From an uncultured Kiloniellaceae bacterium (GTDB lineage: Bacteria > Pseudomonadota > Alphaproteobacteria > Kiloniellales > Kiloniellaceae), in the NCBI GenBank assembly GCA_947493695.1, contig CANLSF010000004.1, positions 611,564-675,563 of the forward strand: a stretch of DNA of 64,000 nt. The letters run 5' to 3'. The first letter of the stretch is position 1; each line of letters starts with the position of its first letter. This document shows, one piece after another, positions 26,310 to 34,729 of this stretch. A program made the position numbers and the translations under genes. The notes below the pieces were generated by a model. The model saw nothing but the letters and a program-made list of their open reading frames with translations. It made no database searches and was not told where the DNA came from.

Positions 26310-28136
26310 TCAAGGGTTCAAATGGCCCAGGAGCTCGGCTTTTTCTTCGTCATTCAACCCGCTATTACGTTCAAGGTACCAGGCAGCTGTATTTCCCTCT
26401 GTATCGGCCGCCGTCGTCTCCGCACCTGCATTCAGAAGCAATTCAATCAGCTCTGGCGAGGCATTCTCCGCGGCGTACATCAACGGCGTTCGTCCATCGC
26501 GCTTCAGTGTGGCGCATTCATTGTCAGCGACCGCTGTTCGGGCATTGGGATCTGCGCCTTGTTCCAGAAGAAGCCGTGCAGTCTTCTGGTCGTCGGCCTG
26601 CGCCGCATACATTAAGGCGGTCTTGGCGAACCAATTGCTTGGCGCGTCAACGTCTGCACCGATCGAGAGAGCAAATTCCAGCATTCGAGGATCACCGATC
26701 GCCGCCAACAGGATCTCGCTCAGATGGATCTTCCGCGCGGCGGCGAGTTCATCTTTGCGGTGCTCCCGCAGGCCTTCCCAATCCTCCGGCCTGTACAAAG
26801 CTTCGAGCCCAGCCCATAGAACTTCAATAGGTGTCAACTCCTGGCGGGTGTAAATCGCAGCAAGGATAGCATCGCGCCAAACCCCTATCGCATCCCATTC
26901 CAGATCCGTTGCATTCATTTCCAGCAGGCGCTCCGTCGCGACCTTCATGATGCTTTCTGGTGAAGTCGTTGCCGCAAGACCAGGCAGTGCGCCTCCCTCC
27001 CGGACAATCCCTGTCAGACTGCGCAAATCGTTGCCCCGCGAATAGAAGAGCCGGTCCAGAAGGAAGCGGTAGCTTTGCTCGGCCATCGCGCGGGCCTCTT
27101 CTTTCGTGCCTGCGAAGTGCGAACGGTAATAGCCCGTCATCGCGTCAATGAAATCTGCGCTACTGGATTTGAGCTTTCGGTAAACGGACCAGCTCGCCGG
27201 GTCACTTAGACCCCAGGCGAGCGCTCTCAACTCCCGCGCTGCCTCCGCTCTTGTGACATCCGAATGGGCCTGTTCAAATCCAGGGCTCATCATATGCGGA
27301 CGATGGAAGATCGAAACCAAACGATCCTCAAGTGGTAGCGCCGTCCAACCCAAGGTTCCCTGACAGCGAAAGACTGATGGATCGCCATAGATAGATGTCA
27401 GCGCATGAAAAAAGCCGGAGGTGCTTGTAAAGCCGCCTAAGCTCCTCTTGTGAGGCGAGATCTCCAGGCTGCAGACAGTTTCCGGCTCATCCCTTGCGCT
27501 CAGTTTGAAAAGATCTACGACGCGACGCTTGCTGGCGTATTCGAAGTAGGGTGCCGCTGTACTGTAGTAAGTCCCTTTGTGAGAAAAAACGTAGACCACG
27601 TCACTTGGCGGATAGGCGATAAAACCACTCGCGCCCGAATCATTCGAATCCCACGACCTCGGGATGAAGAACTTGCCATCAGGCGGGGTTCCGTCAGAAT
27701 CGACCTTCGCATCTTCGTATTGCGCTTTGCTGTCGAAGAGATAAAGCCTCGTCTCCAGATAACGCCATCCGATAAAGTCACCTTGGACATGGACCACCTC
27801 CAGGCTGCCATCCCCGTCGAGATCCAACGCCTTATGAGATGATTCGGCATAAAGCCCACCGAAATTGCCGTTCGCGTTGGGTTGATCTGGGAAAGTAAAA
27901 ACCTCTGAGTCCGGATATGCGATTTTCAGATCAAGCCACTGCTCGCCAAGTTCAGTCGGGCCCCGAAAGACACTCCGCCAGGCGGAAGCAAAAGCATCGC
28001 AAACCTCCTCATCTCTGCCGACCAGAAGCATTGGTTCATACGGCGCAATTTCAATCTCTTCGGCGCGCGTATTTTCAATGAGTACTCCAAGCAGAACCAT
28101 GCAAAGGGCAACGATGGTCGAGTTTCGAAATTGCAT
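26310..28136 (-). CDS. Exported protein with C-terminal ankyrin repeats
   Basis: A 608-residue protein with a signal peptide (IVALCMVLLGVLIENTRA-EE), then about 480 residues of unrecognised sequence and three or four ankyrin repeats near the C-terminus (WFAKTALMYAAQADDQKTA, DGRTPLMYAAENASPELIELLLNAGA, DTEGNTAAWYLE). The central region includes DLDGDGSLEVVHVQGDF, resembling a calcium-binding-type acidic loop. It is probably periplasmic. AGAGAGG precedes the ATG at 28136; the GTG five codons upstream lacks a ribosome site. Partner unknown. Confidence 0.8.
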   Translation of the reverse strand: MQFRNSTIVALCMVLLGVLIENTRAEEIEIAPYEPMLLVGRDEEVCDAFASAWRSVFRGPTELGEQWLDLKIAYPDSEVFTFPDQPNANGNFGGLYAESSHKALDLDGDGSLEVVHVQGDFIGWRYLETRLYLFDSKAQYEDAKVDSDGTPPDGKFFIPRSWDSNDSGASGFIAYPPSDVVYVFSHKGTYYSTAAPYFEYASKRRVVDLFKLSARDEPETVCSLEISPHKRSLGGFTSTSGFFHALTSIYGDPSVFRCQGTLGWTALPLEDRLVSIFHRPHMMSPGFEQAHSDVTRAEAARELRALAWGLSDPASWSVYRKLKSSSADFIDAMTGYYRSHFAGTKEEARAMAEQSYRFLLDRLFYSRGNDLRSLTGIVREGGALPGLAATTSPESIMKVATERLLEMNATDLEWDAIGVWRDAILAAIYTRQELTPIEVLWAGLEALYRPEDWEGLREHRKDELAAARKIHLSEILLAAIGDPRMLEFALSIGADVDAPSNWFAKTALMYAAQADDQKTARLLLEQGADPNARTAVADNECATLKRDGRTPLMYAAENASPELIELLLNAGAETTAADTEGNTAAWYLERNSGLNDEEKAELLGHLNP

Positions 28137-28229
28137 TGAAACCTCTCTCACCCAATCCCAATATGGTTAGGCAGCCACACAAGGCTATGAATCAATTTTG
28201 TCAAAATTCCGCCGACTACTCGGAAAACT

Positions 28230-28652
28230 ATGGCGATAACGTGGAAATTTAGCATGCGCCGTCGAGTCATCATTGCTTCGGTCTTGCTGCTTCTTCTCTC
28301 CTGCGCTTTTGCAGCCGGTTATGGCGTGCGCAAATATTTCGCTTTTCGCACTCTCAACGTGACTTCCTGCGACGGCTCCGCGATAAGCCTGCCAACACGG
28401 CGCGGTGAAACACTCAACGTGGAGTTCTTCGTTGGCGGTTGGGCACAAGGGCCGATCAGAATCAGCATGGCAACCTCTCCCAATGCTACATCAGCGGAAG
28501 AAGTTACCGTGTTTCCTCAAGGAAGGCGCAACAGGATTTCCTTTTAACATGTCGGCGAATGGTACGGAAATTTTGAAGTAAAATTCGAGGGCGGCGACTG
28601 CCGGCTATTTCTCGCATATCGCTTTCACGGATCTCCCCTCCCCCTCTTTTGA
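28230..28652 (+). pseudogene. Small exported/membrane protein broken by an in-frame TAA
   Basis: The frame gives a signal-anchor (VIIASVLLLLLSCAFAAGYG) and a periplasmic domain with SCDGSAISLPTRRGETLNVEFFVGG, then stops with TAA at 28545. The same frame continues for 34 sense codons to a TGA at 28650, and the continuation (HVGEWYGNFEVKFEGGDCRLF) matches the style of the preceding domain and supplies a second cysteine. A nonsense mutation in a formerly ~140-residue protein is the simplest reading; a sequencing error is possible. No family recognised. Confidence 0.6.
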
Positions 28653-28753
28653 CACTGAGTTTGCGCTCGTCGTCTAAAGCCAAGGCCAACACCTGATGAT
28701 ACAGAAATACAGGCAAGCGGCAGCTATCTTCTTACTTTACCCGGGTTGATGAT

Positions 28754-29212
28754 CTACTGCTCAGCAGCGAGCTTCTTCTCATAGAGCTTCAGAAAATTCG
28801 CCGGAACCTTCAGGACATTTTCGTCATCGTGATCGATCATCTGGCAAGTGCAGTTCTTGTTGTATCGGCGCTTTTTCCTCAAGCAAGCGCGCAACGCGCC
28901 AAACTCAGCGTAAGACCAATCGGGGCTGCCATAAGCGTCCCAGCTCTGATAACTCACGCTCAGCGTCTCCTTGTCCCAGACGAGACAGGATGAAAAGGCC
29001 TTATGCGCAAACCCCCGGAGTCCTTCGCGATAGCTATTGCGGCGGTCGCCTTGTCTTTCACTCATGTCGCTTTGAATTCTCTCAACTTTATCCTGCAGCA
29101 TTCTGCCCATGAGATCATCGTAAAGCAGCTCAGTCGCCGTTTTATCGTCTGCCGCATGAGCCGCACATAGACTCCAAACCACGAGCAAACAGGCAGTTAT
29201 CACCGATCGCAT
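28754..29212 (-). CDS. Periplasmic protein of unknown function
   Basis: A 152-residue protein with a clear signal peptide (ITACLLVVWSLCAAHA-ADD). The mature part is helical at first (LLYDDLMGRMLQDKVERIQSDM) and ends with a cysteine-rich region (ALRACLRKKRRYNKNCTCQMIDHDDEN), giving four cysteines that could form disulfides. I recognise no family. It stands alone, upstream of the Lrp-type regulator. Confidence 0.65.
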   Translation of the reverse strand: MRSVITACLLVVWSLCAAHAADDKTATELLYDDLMGRMLQDKVERIQSDMSERQGDRRNSYREGLRGFAHKAFSSCLVWDKETLSVSYQSWDAYGSPDWSYAEFGALRACLRKKRRYNKNCTCQMIDHDDENVLKVPANFLKLYEKKLAAEQ

Positions 29213-29349
29213 TCTTTATTCCCCAAGGCTGTATTCATTCATCGCGGAACGTATATCAGCACGACTTACAGTAGTATGAAAAACTGTAATACCCTGGAAA
29301 GAAAAAGAAACGTTCACCGCTGTTAAACACACCCCCCACATTTCGACAA

Positions 29350-29808
29350 CTAAGAAACAGCAGAGATTTCCTGCTTCGTCGTGCTCATCACCCAGTGTGT
29401 GGTAAAGGCTTTAATATTGCTGTCGGCGTGAAACAGGCGGTCCGCCAGGGATGTGTATTCATCCATGTCAGCCACCTGCACAATGACCACACAGCTCACC
29501 TCGCCCGCCACCATGAAGCATTGGGACACTGCAGATTCCCGCTTAACCCTGGCGACAAAGTCGCGGCGAAACTCCGGGCCGTGGCGGTCCAGCCTCACGG
29601 TCACCACCGCAGAAAGTCGGCGGTCCAGATGGCCCGGATCAATCACCGCGACAATGCGCCGGATGACGCCGTTCTCTTTCAAGCGGGCGACGCGACGCAG
29701 ACAGGCGGAGGGCGACAAGCCGACCTGCTCGGCGAGAGCCTTATTCGGCAGATCGGCGTTCTCTCGCAAAACCGAGAGAATACGATGGTCGATGCGATCA
29801 AGTTCCAT
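29350..29808 (-). CDS. Lrp/AsnC-family transcriptional regulator
   Basis: A 152-residue protein: an N-terminal winged helix (DRIDHRILSVLRENADLPNKA, QVGLSPSACLRRVARLKENGVI) and a C-terminal RAM effector-binding domain (CFMVAGEVSCVVIVQVADMDEYTS). Members sense amino acids. It is divergent from the nucleoside-recognition membrane gene at 29943, with a 134-bp AT-rich space between, so it probably controls that gene and itself. Confidence 0.93.
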   Translation of the reverse strand: MELDRIDHRILSVLRENADLPNKALAEQVGLSPSACLRRVARLKENGVIRRIVAVIDPGHLDRRLSAVVTVRLDRHGPEFRRDFVARVKRESAVSQCFMVAGEVSCVVIVQVADMDEYTSLADRLFHADSNIKAFTTHWVMSTTKQEISAVS

Positions 29809-29942
29809 AGCACGCTACTTTAATGCAAAAATATAAATTCTTCACAATAAAATTGCGTACCAATGCAATTTTCGCTCACCAATTTCGTTCTCATTACGCG
29901 ACTCTGCCGCTTCACAGAACACAGAGACGCAGATATCAAAAC

Positions 29943-30872
29943 ATGAAATCCTACCTGAAAAACCTCGCCCAGCGCAGCCTGGGCAGCTTTATAGCCCTCG
30001 TGAAGATCATGCTGCCGGTCATGATCGTCATCCGGATCGGCGGGGAGTTCGGACTCTCCGAATTGCTCGGCGTCTGGCTCGCGCCGGTCATGGGCCTTGT
30101 CGGATTGCCGCCGGAGAGCGGGATCATCTGGGCGACCGGAATGCTGACCGGTCTGTACGGCGGAATTGGCGCCTACATCGCCCTGCTGCCGTCGATGGAG
30201 CTGACGGTTGCTCAAGGCAGCATTCTCTGCGCCATGCTGCTCTTCGCCCACGCCATCCCCCTCGAGCAGGCCATCGTGCGCCGCGCAGGCGCCAGCTTTC
30301 TGCTCACCTCTCTGCTGCGTATCGGCGGGGCTCTGCTTTACGGCGCAGGTGTTGCGTGGATCTGCGGTTGGAGTGGCGCGTTATCGGAACCTCTGGAACT
30401 GGGCTGGCTGACCCCTGGGCAGACGGACTCCGACTGGACCTCCTGGGCGATCTCAACGGCAAGCTCCCTCGCCTCGATCCTCGCCATAATCGTTTTGCTG
30501 TTCATCGCGCTGGATATCCTGGAAAAACTGGGTGTGATTCGCCGGATTACCACAGCCCTCGAACCGGCCTTGCGCGCTATAGGGCTCGACTCACGGCTTG
30601 CGCCCTTGACGACCATAGGCCTGCTGCTCGGTCTTACCTACGGCGGTGCACTCATCATTCAAGCGACCAGGGATCAGGACTTCACGCCCCGGGCGAAGTT
30701 CCTCGCGCTCTCCCTCCTGTCCCTCTCCCACTCTCTGATCGAAGATACAGGCCTGATGCTGGCATTGGGCGCAGATGTATGGATCATCCTGGTAGGCCGG
30801 GTCATCTTTACCCTGGCTGTGATCGCAATTCTAGCGAAGATCCCGGTATTTCGAACGCCGGCATTTCAATAG
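29943..30872 (+). CDS. Membrane protein with nucleoside-recognition (Gate) domains
   Basis: A 309-residue polytopic protein with at least seven helices. MLPVMIVIRIGGEFGLSELLG and the C-terminal ILVGRVIFTLAVIAILAKI, together with GLTYGGALIIQATRD, place it among the Gate/nucleoside-recognition proteins related to SpmA/SpmB. Transport of a small metabolite is likely; since an Lrp-type amino-acid sensor is divergent, an amino acid is a reasonable guess (inference). The frame opens at 29823, but the first 40 residues are unlike the family and MKSYLKNLAQRS is taken as the start. Confidence 0.8.
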   Translation: MKSYLKNLAQRSLGSFIALVKIMLPVMIVIRIGGEFGLSELLGVWLAPVMGLVGLPPESGIIWATGMLTGLYGGIGAYIALLPSMELTVAQGSILCAMLLFAHAIPLEQAIVRRAGASFLLTSLLRIGGALLYGAGVAWICGWSGALSEPLELGWLTPGQTDSDWTSWAISTASSLASILAIIVLLFIALDILEKLGVIRRITTALEPALRAIGLDSRLAPLTTIGLLLGLTYGGALIIQATRDQDFTPRAKFLALSLLSLSHSLIEDTGLMLALGADVWIILVGRVIFTLAVIAILAKIPVFRTPAFQ

Positions 30873-30895
30873 GCCTTGATGGGAGCGGAAGCATC

Positions 30896-31948
30896 TTAGG
30901 CGTTGGGCAATTGCGTGGTGAGATTTGTGCCAGGAAGCGCACCAATGGCACAGCCTTCCATATTAACACCGATGAGGGTTGCATCGCTAAAGTCTGCCCC
31001 CCGCAAGTCACTTCCAGCGAGATCCGTTCCGCGCAGATTCGCATAACGGAAGCTACAGGCTGCCAACACCATTTCACACAGACGCGCGCTGCTTAGATTT
31101 GCGTATTCAAAGGATACGGTGGCAAGATTATGCCCGGACAAATCATGGCCCGATAAGTTTTTTTCTGCAAAGGACGCCCGCGTTCCTTCTTTACCATCTG
31201 AGTCGACCCAGGTTTCATGCTCCCGGACGATCGCCTCAAGGTCCTCATTACCAATGGGCTCAGAAGGCGCCGCCGCCGCTAAAATGAGAGCGCTGTCGCC
31301 AAGCTCAACATTGTCGAAGGATGCCGACCGGAAGTCTACATCCTGTAGCAGCGCCTGTGACAGATCCATACCCTCCATCTCGGCACCGTGAAAGCAGGAA
31401 CCTCTCAGATCAGCGCCCTTAAGCTTCACACCGGTCAGTTTGGCACCAGAAAAATCGATATTGCGCAAAAGTGCCCCATCAAAGTTCGTGCCACGGAGTT
31501 CCGCCCCGCGAAATGAAGTTTGTATCTCATCATAACTCGCGGAGCCCTTTTTTTCCTCACCGCGAATAAGTGTTCCCTTACGAGCATCAGCCTTGCCGAG
31601 CTTGGTTTCGTGCAGGGTTGCCTGATCGAACGTCGCCGCCTGCAGATTTGCATCTTCAAAGTTTGTTCGCGTGAGGTTGGCGTATTCGAAGTTAGACCCG
31701 AAGAGCACCGCGCGGCTAAAGTTTGCGTCAGTCAGGTTAGAGTGAGAAAAGCTGCTGGCGATGAAATGCGCGTCCGAAAAGCAGGCCGCCGAAATATCAA
31801 GCTTCGCGAGGTCGCATTCCTTTAGAATGACCCGCCCGGCCTCTCTTTCACGTCTGGTAAACCGCCCCTGAGCCAACGTCAGTTTCGCGAGCACGTCCGC
31901 TGTGATGCGGCGATCCTTTATGACTATATTGTGATTTGGTCTAAACAT
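30896..31948 (-). CDS. Pentapeptide-repeat protein
   Basis: About 350 residues, mostly A(D/N)LXX-type repeats: NLTDANFSRAVLFGSNFEYA, NLTRTNFEDANLQAATFDQA, GADLRGSCFHGAEMEGMDLS and NLRGTDLAGSDLRGADFSDA. These build a right-handed four-sided beta helix. An insertion (residues ~120-155, with GEEKKG) and an acidic break (EDLEAIVREHETWVDSDG) divide the helix. No signal peptide. Some family members mimic DNA and protect gyrase; no evidence for that here. The ATG at 31948 is preferred; an upstream ATG at 31984 is possible. Confidence 0.85.
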   Translation of the reverse strand: MFRPNHNIVIKDRRITADVLAKLTLAQGRFTRREREAGRVILKECDLAKLDISAACFSDAHFIASSFSHSNLTDANFSRAVLFGSNFEYANLTRTNFEDANLQAATFDQATLHETKLGKADARKGTLIRGEEKKGSASYDEIQTSFRGAELRGTNFDGALLRNIDFSGAKLTGVKLKGADLRGSCFHGAEMEGMDLSQALLQDVDFRSASFDNVELGDSALILAAAAPSEPIGNEDLEAIVREHETWVDSDGKEGTRASFAEKNLSGHDLSGHNLATVSFEYANLSSARLCEMVLAACSFRYANLRGTDLAGSDLRGADFSDATLIGVNMEGCAIGALPGTNLTTQLPNA

Positions 31949-32151
31949 ATACACCGCAGTTCGCAGTCGATGAGCAGCAGACACAATATAATAAAAAGAT
32001 GCTTAGATCGTTACCAAACAGATTAGCGCAATAAAAAAGCATCTACGACAACCTATATTGCACTTAATATCTGTAATGATGAAAAAACCACCTCAAAGAT
32101 TATTACCTGGGTAGTATTTTACTGTTCCTGTTTTCAAATCGACCCTGAGAA

Positions 32152-32185
32152 ACAAAAAGCGGGGAGGCCTTTTCGACCTTCCCGC
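32152..32185 (-). terminator. Terminator of the secreted-protein gene at 32233
   Basis: Read leftward, GCGGGAAGG and CCTCCCCGC form a stem with one A-C mismatch, followed by TTTTTG. It lies about 50 bp after the stop codon. Confidence 0.55.
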
Positions 32186-32232
32186 CCTCTGTCAATTTTG
32201 ACGGTCTTACGCCCTGGGCCTACATGTAAGCT

Positions 32233-32610
32233 TTAGGGGTCGCTGCTGTTCGCGCAGTTACCTGGATAGGACGTCCCTGTCGTGTCGCTTTCACAGCCTC
32301 CGGTCGATTGGTACTGCTCATGGTAGTCGCAGGAACCTTCGTAGGAAGTCTGTGACGCACCGTCGTGACAGCCTGTCGCGGCTGCCGTCGCGCCACCGGG
32401 TTTTCCGACGAGTTTGGAGGCGCCGGAAATCGGCCTACCCGGCCCGGTTCCAGGTGTGTTCCGCTTCAAAATCTGTGTAGCGCCAACCGGTTTTGCGGTT
32501 GGATCCTTTGAGCTCGCGGCACTTGAAGCGGCTGGGTTGAGCATCGTTGCGACAAGCGCGGCAGCGATGACAAATCCGGATTTTTTCGCGAGAAGAGACG
32601 TTCGGGGCAT
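32233..32610 (-). CDS. Small secreted cysteine-containing protein
   Basis: A 125-residue protein with a signal peptide (GFVIAAALVATMLNPAASSAA) and a mature part rich in Gly, Ser, Thr and Pro. The C-terminal half has regularly spaced cysteines, each within a similar frame: GCHDGASQTSYEGSCDYHEQ and GCESDTTGTSYPGNCANS, an internal duplication of about 25 residues (GC..-SYxGxC). Disulfide-bonded and exported, function unknown. GAGG 8 nt upstream supports the ATG. Similar style to the protein at 33595. Confidence 0.65.
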   Translation of the reverse strand: MPRTSLLAKKSGFVIAAALVATMLNPAASSAASSKDPTAKPVGATQILKRNTPGTGPGRPISGASKLVGKPGGATAAATGCHDGASQTSYEGSCDYHEQYQSTGGCESDTTGTSYPGNCANSSDP

Positions 32611-32770
32611 AGGAGCATCCTCATGAAAGTAACGTTGGCAGGAACTCTTGTTTGAGCTGCGTTGGTCCGGAAACGCTCTTCGAGGAACCCTCTGGTCCAA
32701 GCATCTCGCCACCAACATTTCATGAGTGGTTCGAGTAGCTCATTGGTTCATTTTTTCCGGCAGGTCTCTC

Positions 32771-33271
32771 TCAGGCTCGCAATGTTTCGTATTCCTCAAT
32801 CAAGGCGACGAAGGTTTCTTTTTCCCGTTTCCTGGCACGCATCTGCTCGATCAGACCGCGGGCATCATCAGGATTTCCGCCCTGCCCGGCGACAACCAGC
32901 ATGACCATACCGTATTGCCCGTGACGGCGGCACCTGAAGCCATAGAACCCCTCCTCCCTAAATGTTACGAGGGCCTCCTTCTGGTTTGAAATCGCGACCG
33001 GCGCCATTCCCTTCGGCCAGAGCTGCGGAACTGAATGAACGGTATGTTCCCCGCGGCTGTTCAGGAACGCGACTTCCTCACCGGGCGAGACCAGCAAAAT
33101 GTTCGGATCAAAGCGGAACATATTCGTTGCGGCCGTCGCGTTGGCATCCGTTATTTGGTCTACGGCACGGGCGCGTGCAGCCGAGACACCGGCACAGCTG
33201 CAACAACAGACAGCGGTGATCGTTTGCAAAGCGCGCCGACGGGTCAGGAACTTCGGTTTGAGCATCGTCAT
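32771..33271 (-). CDS. Pseudoazurin-like blue copper protein
   Basis: A 167-residue cupredoxin. The type-1 copper ligands can be read as H76 (GEHTVHS), C114, H117 and M122 (GFRCRRHGQYGM), with the spacing C-x2-H-x4-M of pseudoazurin. The N-terminus carries TRRRALQTITAV, a Tat-like twin-arginine signal. It is periplasmic and would carry electrons, for example to nitrite or nitrous-oxide reductase. A ~35-residue charged C-terminal extension is unusual. The CCCSC in the signal region is odd. An Fnr-like site lies upstream. ATG at 33265 is an alternative start. Confidence 0.78.
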   Translation of the reverse strand: MTMLKPKFLTRRRALQTITAVCCCSCAGVSAARARAVDQITDANATAATNMFRFDPNILLVSPGEEVAFLNSRGEHTVHSVPQLWPKGMAPVAISNQKEALVTFREEGFYGFRCRRHGQYGMVMLVVAGQGGNPDDARGLIEQMRARKREKETFVALIEEYETLRA

Positions 33272-33332
33272 GTCATAAATTCTCATGCAAGGGTGTGCGG
33301 TAACCAGGCAGATGATACTGCAAGACCCCAAT

Positions 33333-33356
33333 GATATTGAGAATGATTCACATCAA
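33333..33356. promoter_or_regulatory. Fnr-like box overlapping a Fur-like match
   Basis: ATGAT-TCAC-ATCAA (33343-33356) matches the Fnr/Anr/NnrR consensus TTGAT-N4-ATCAA at nine of ten positions. The overlapping GATATTGAGAATGATTCAC (33333-33351) matches 14 of 19 positions of the classical Fur box. It lies about 72 bp upstream of the cupredoxin start, and about 240 bp before the rightward gene. Control of a pseudoazurin by an Fnr-type regulator would be usual in denitrifiers. Confidence 0.5.
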
Positions 33357-33594
33357 GTGCCGAGAGATCTGAAAGCACCGGACGCAAAGGCGCGAATAGC
33401 CCCTTCCATCGGCGCAGCGGCGTCATTCTTCGTTTCACCAAACGTGACCGGAGCGCCTAATCAATCGAATTATCAATCAGTTAGATCTCATACTTTGAAA
33501 CCTGCCTCCAATATTTTTGAACCCTTCGGCTGCTACCAACGTCTTAGGGAAGAGAATTACGAAACGCCCGGTTTAAGAATTTGGAGAAGACATA

Positions 33595-34077
33595 ATGAAA
33601 CGGAAATTGGCACTTTTAGTCGCAGCCAGCGCAGTGGTGGGGTCTATGGCATTCACGTTCCCGGCCTCAGCGGAGTCTGCCACGTTCGCACAGCTCAAAC
33701 TGGAAACTCAGCCGAAAAAGCCCGGCGTGCCAAAGCCTGGCGGACAGCCTGTATCCCCTGGCTTCAAAGCCGACATTAAAAAGACTGCGCCGGGAGGTAA
33801 GACACTGCCACCCCCGATCACTCACAACTGTATGCCAGGTTACAGCAAGACCAAGTATCTGGAGCACCAAAGCAGTTCCAGTGCTGGCGGATTGCACACC
33901 ATGGAATGTCGCTCACCGATCTTCGAATGCCCGGATAGGAGTAAGGTTAGAAGTGACAACGGTGATCCAGCCACCGGTCAGGCCATCTCTATCAAGAAAG
34001 TTCCTGTGGGTTCCCCTGGCGACTACAACCGCTTCCGGATTGAATACACTTGTAACTACTACTGGAACCAAGGTTAA
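33595..34077 (+). CDS. Secreted protein of unknown function
   Basis: A 160-residue protein with a typical signal peptide (LALLVAASAVVGSMAFTFPASA-ES). A Lys/Pro/Gly-rich stretch (QPKKPGVPKPGGQPVSPG) leads into a domain with four cysteines (HNCMPGYSKTKYLE, MECRSPIFECPD, IEYTCNYYW). No family recognised. It is followed by a strong terminator, so it is a single-gene transcript. It shares the Pro/Gly/Lys-rich linker style with the neighbours at 32233 and 34730. Confidence 0.65.
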   Translation: MKRKLALLVAASAVVGSMAFTFPASAESATFAQLKLETQPKKPGVPKPGGQPVSPGFKADIKKTAPGGKTLPPPITHNCMPGYSKTKYLEHQSSSSAGGLHTMECRSPIFECPDRSKVRSDNGDPATGQAISIKKVPVGSPGDYNRFRIEYTCNYYWNQG

Positions 34078-34107
34078 CGCCTCTCCACGACTTTCCCCTC
34101 AACTTGC

Positions 34108-34140
34108 AGCCGCTTCAGGAAACTGAAGCGGCTTTTTTTT
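34108..34140 (+). terminator. Strong rho-independent terminator
   Basis: AGCCGCTTCAG pairs perfectly over 11 bp with CTGAAGCGGCT around a GAAA tetraloop and is followed by eight Ts. Confidence 0.92.
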
Positions 34141-34166
34141 GTGTGCCCAGACGAAAGGCAATTTGC

Positions 34167-34382
34167 ATGCTGCATCACAAACTTATGCCCCTCCTCGCTG
34201 CTTTATCCACTCTCGTCTTCAGCAGATCCGCTCAGGCGCGGTTCTATTGGGACGGGGGCCAGGTGTTTCCCACAATGGCGCCATGGGAGTTCATCCTTAC
34301 AGGCATCATCATCCTCGCCCTTGCCGGTGCGCTCATCTTCACGCTTGTGAAGCTTACATACTTTGTTTTCGCTAAGAAATAA
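34167..34382 (+). CDS. Small membrane protein (71 residues)
   Basis: An N-terminal signal or first helix (MPLLAALSTLVFSRSAQA-RFY) and one strong membrane helix (FILTGIIILALAGALIFTLVKL) near the C-terminus. AAAGG lies about 9 nt before the ATG at 34167. The upstream extension to 34104 runs through the preceding terminator and is rejected. No family recognised. Confidence 0.55.
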   Translation: MLHHKLMPLLAALSTLVFSRSAQARFYWDGGQVFPTMAPWEFILTGIIILALAGALIFTLVKLTYFVFAKK

Positions 34383-34729
34383 CGCCGGGAAAAGCCTTTG
34401 AGCTATGAGAAGGCAGCTTTTCAGGCGTAGCAGCTATACCTCAGCATCGGAGCTGCAAGGATCGGCGAACAACATTTCGCAGGCGCAGCTCGCTGCAACC
34501 GCCATACAACAGGCTAAGCGAAACCCCCAAAATCCATCTACGTCACGCCGGGGTTTCACAATCCGCATGGGCCCCGTAAACCAGAACTCCCGGCAGAAAA
34601 TGGAAAACCGGTTGGAGAGAGCTCTGAAAGCCTCATTCCAACCGGTCTCAAGTCGCCCTGCCACGCCTGGTGGGGGGCTTTATGACCTCTTACCCTGGAA
34701 AGGACGGGTCAAGAATAAGATGTCCTCAT
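34383..34729. other. Intergenic stretch with a perfect inverted repeat
   Basis: No well-supported gene. ACCGGTTGGA (34607-34616) and TCCAACCGGT (34637-34646) form a perfect 10-bp inverted repeat with a 20-nt spacer; no T-run follows. A rightward frame 34405-34779 (124 residues, rich in Gln, Ser and Arg) spans it and could be real, but it has no clear ribosome site and overlaps the convergent gene's end. Confidence 0.4.

Noticed and set aside
26300..26330. tRNA-like GGGTTCAAAT
   Set aside because: No acceptor stem or cloverleaf could be built around it; it lies at the end of a coding gene.
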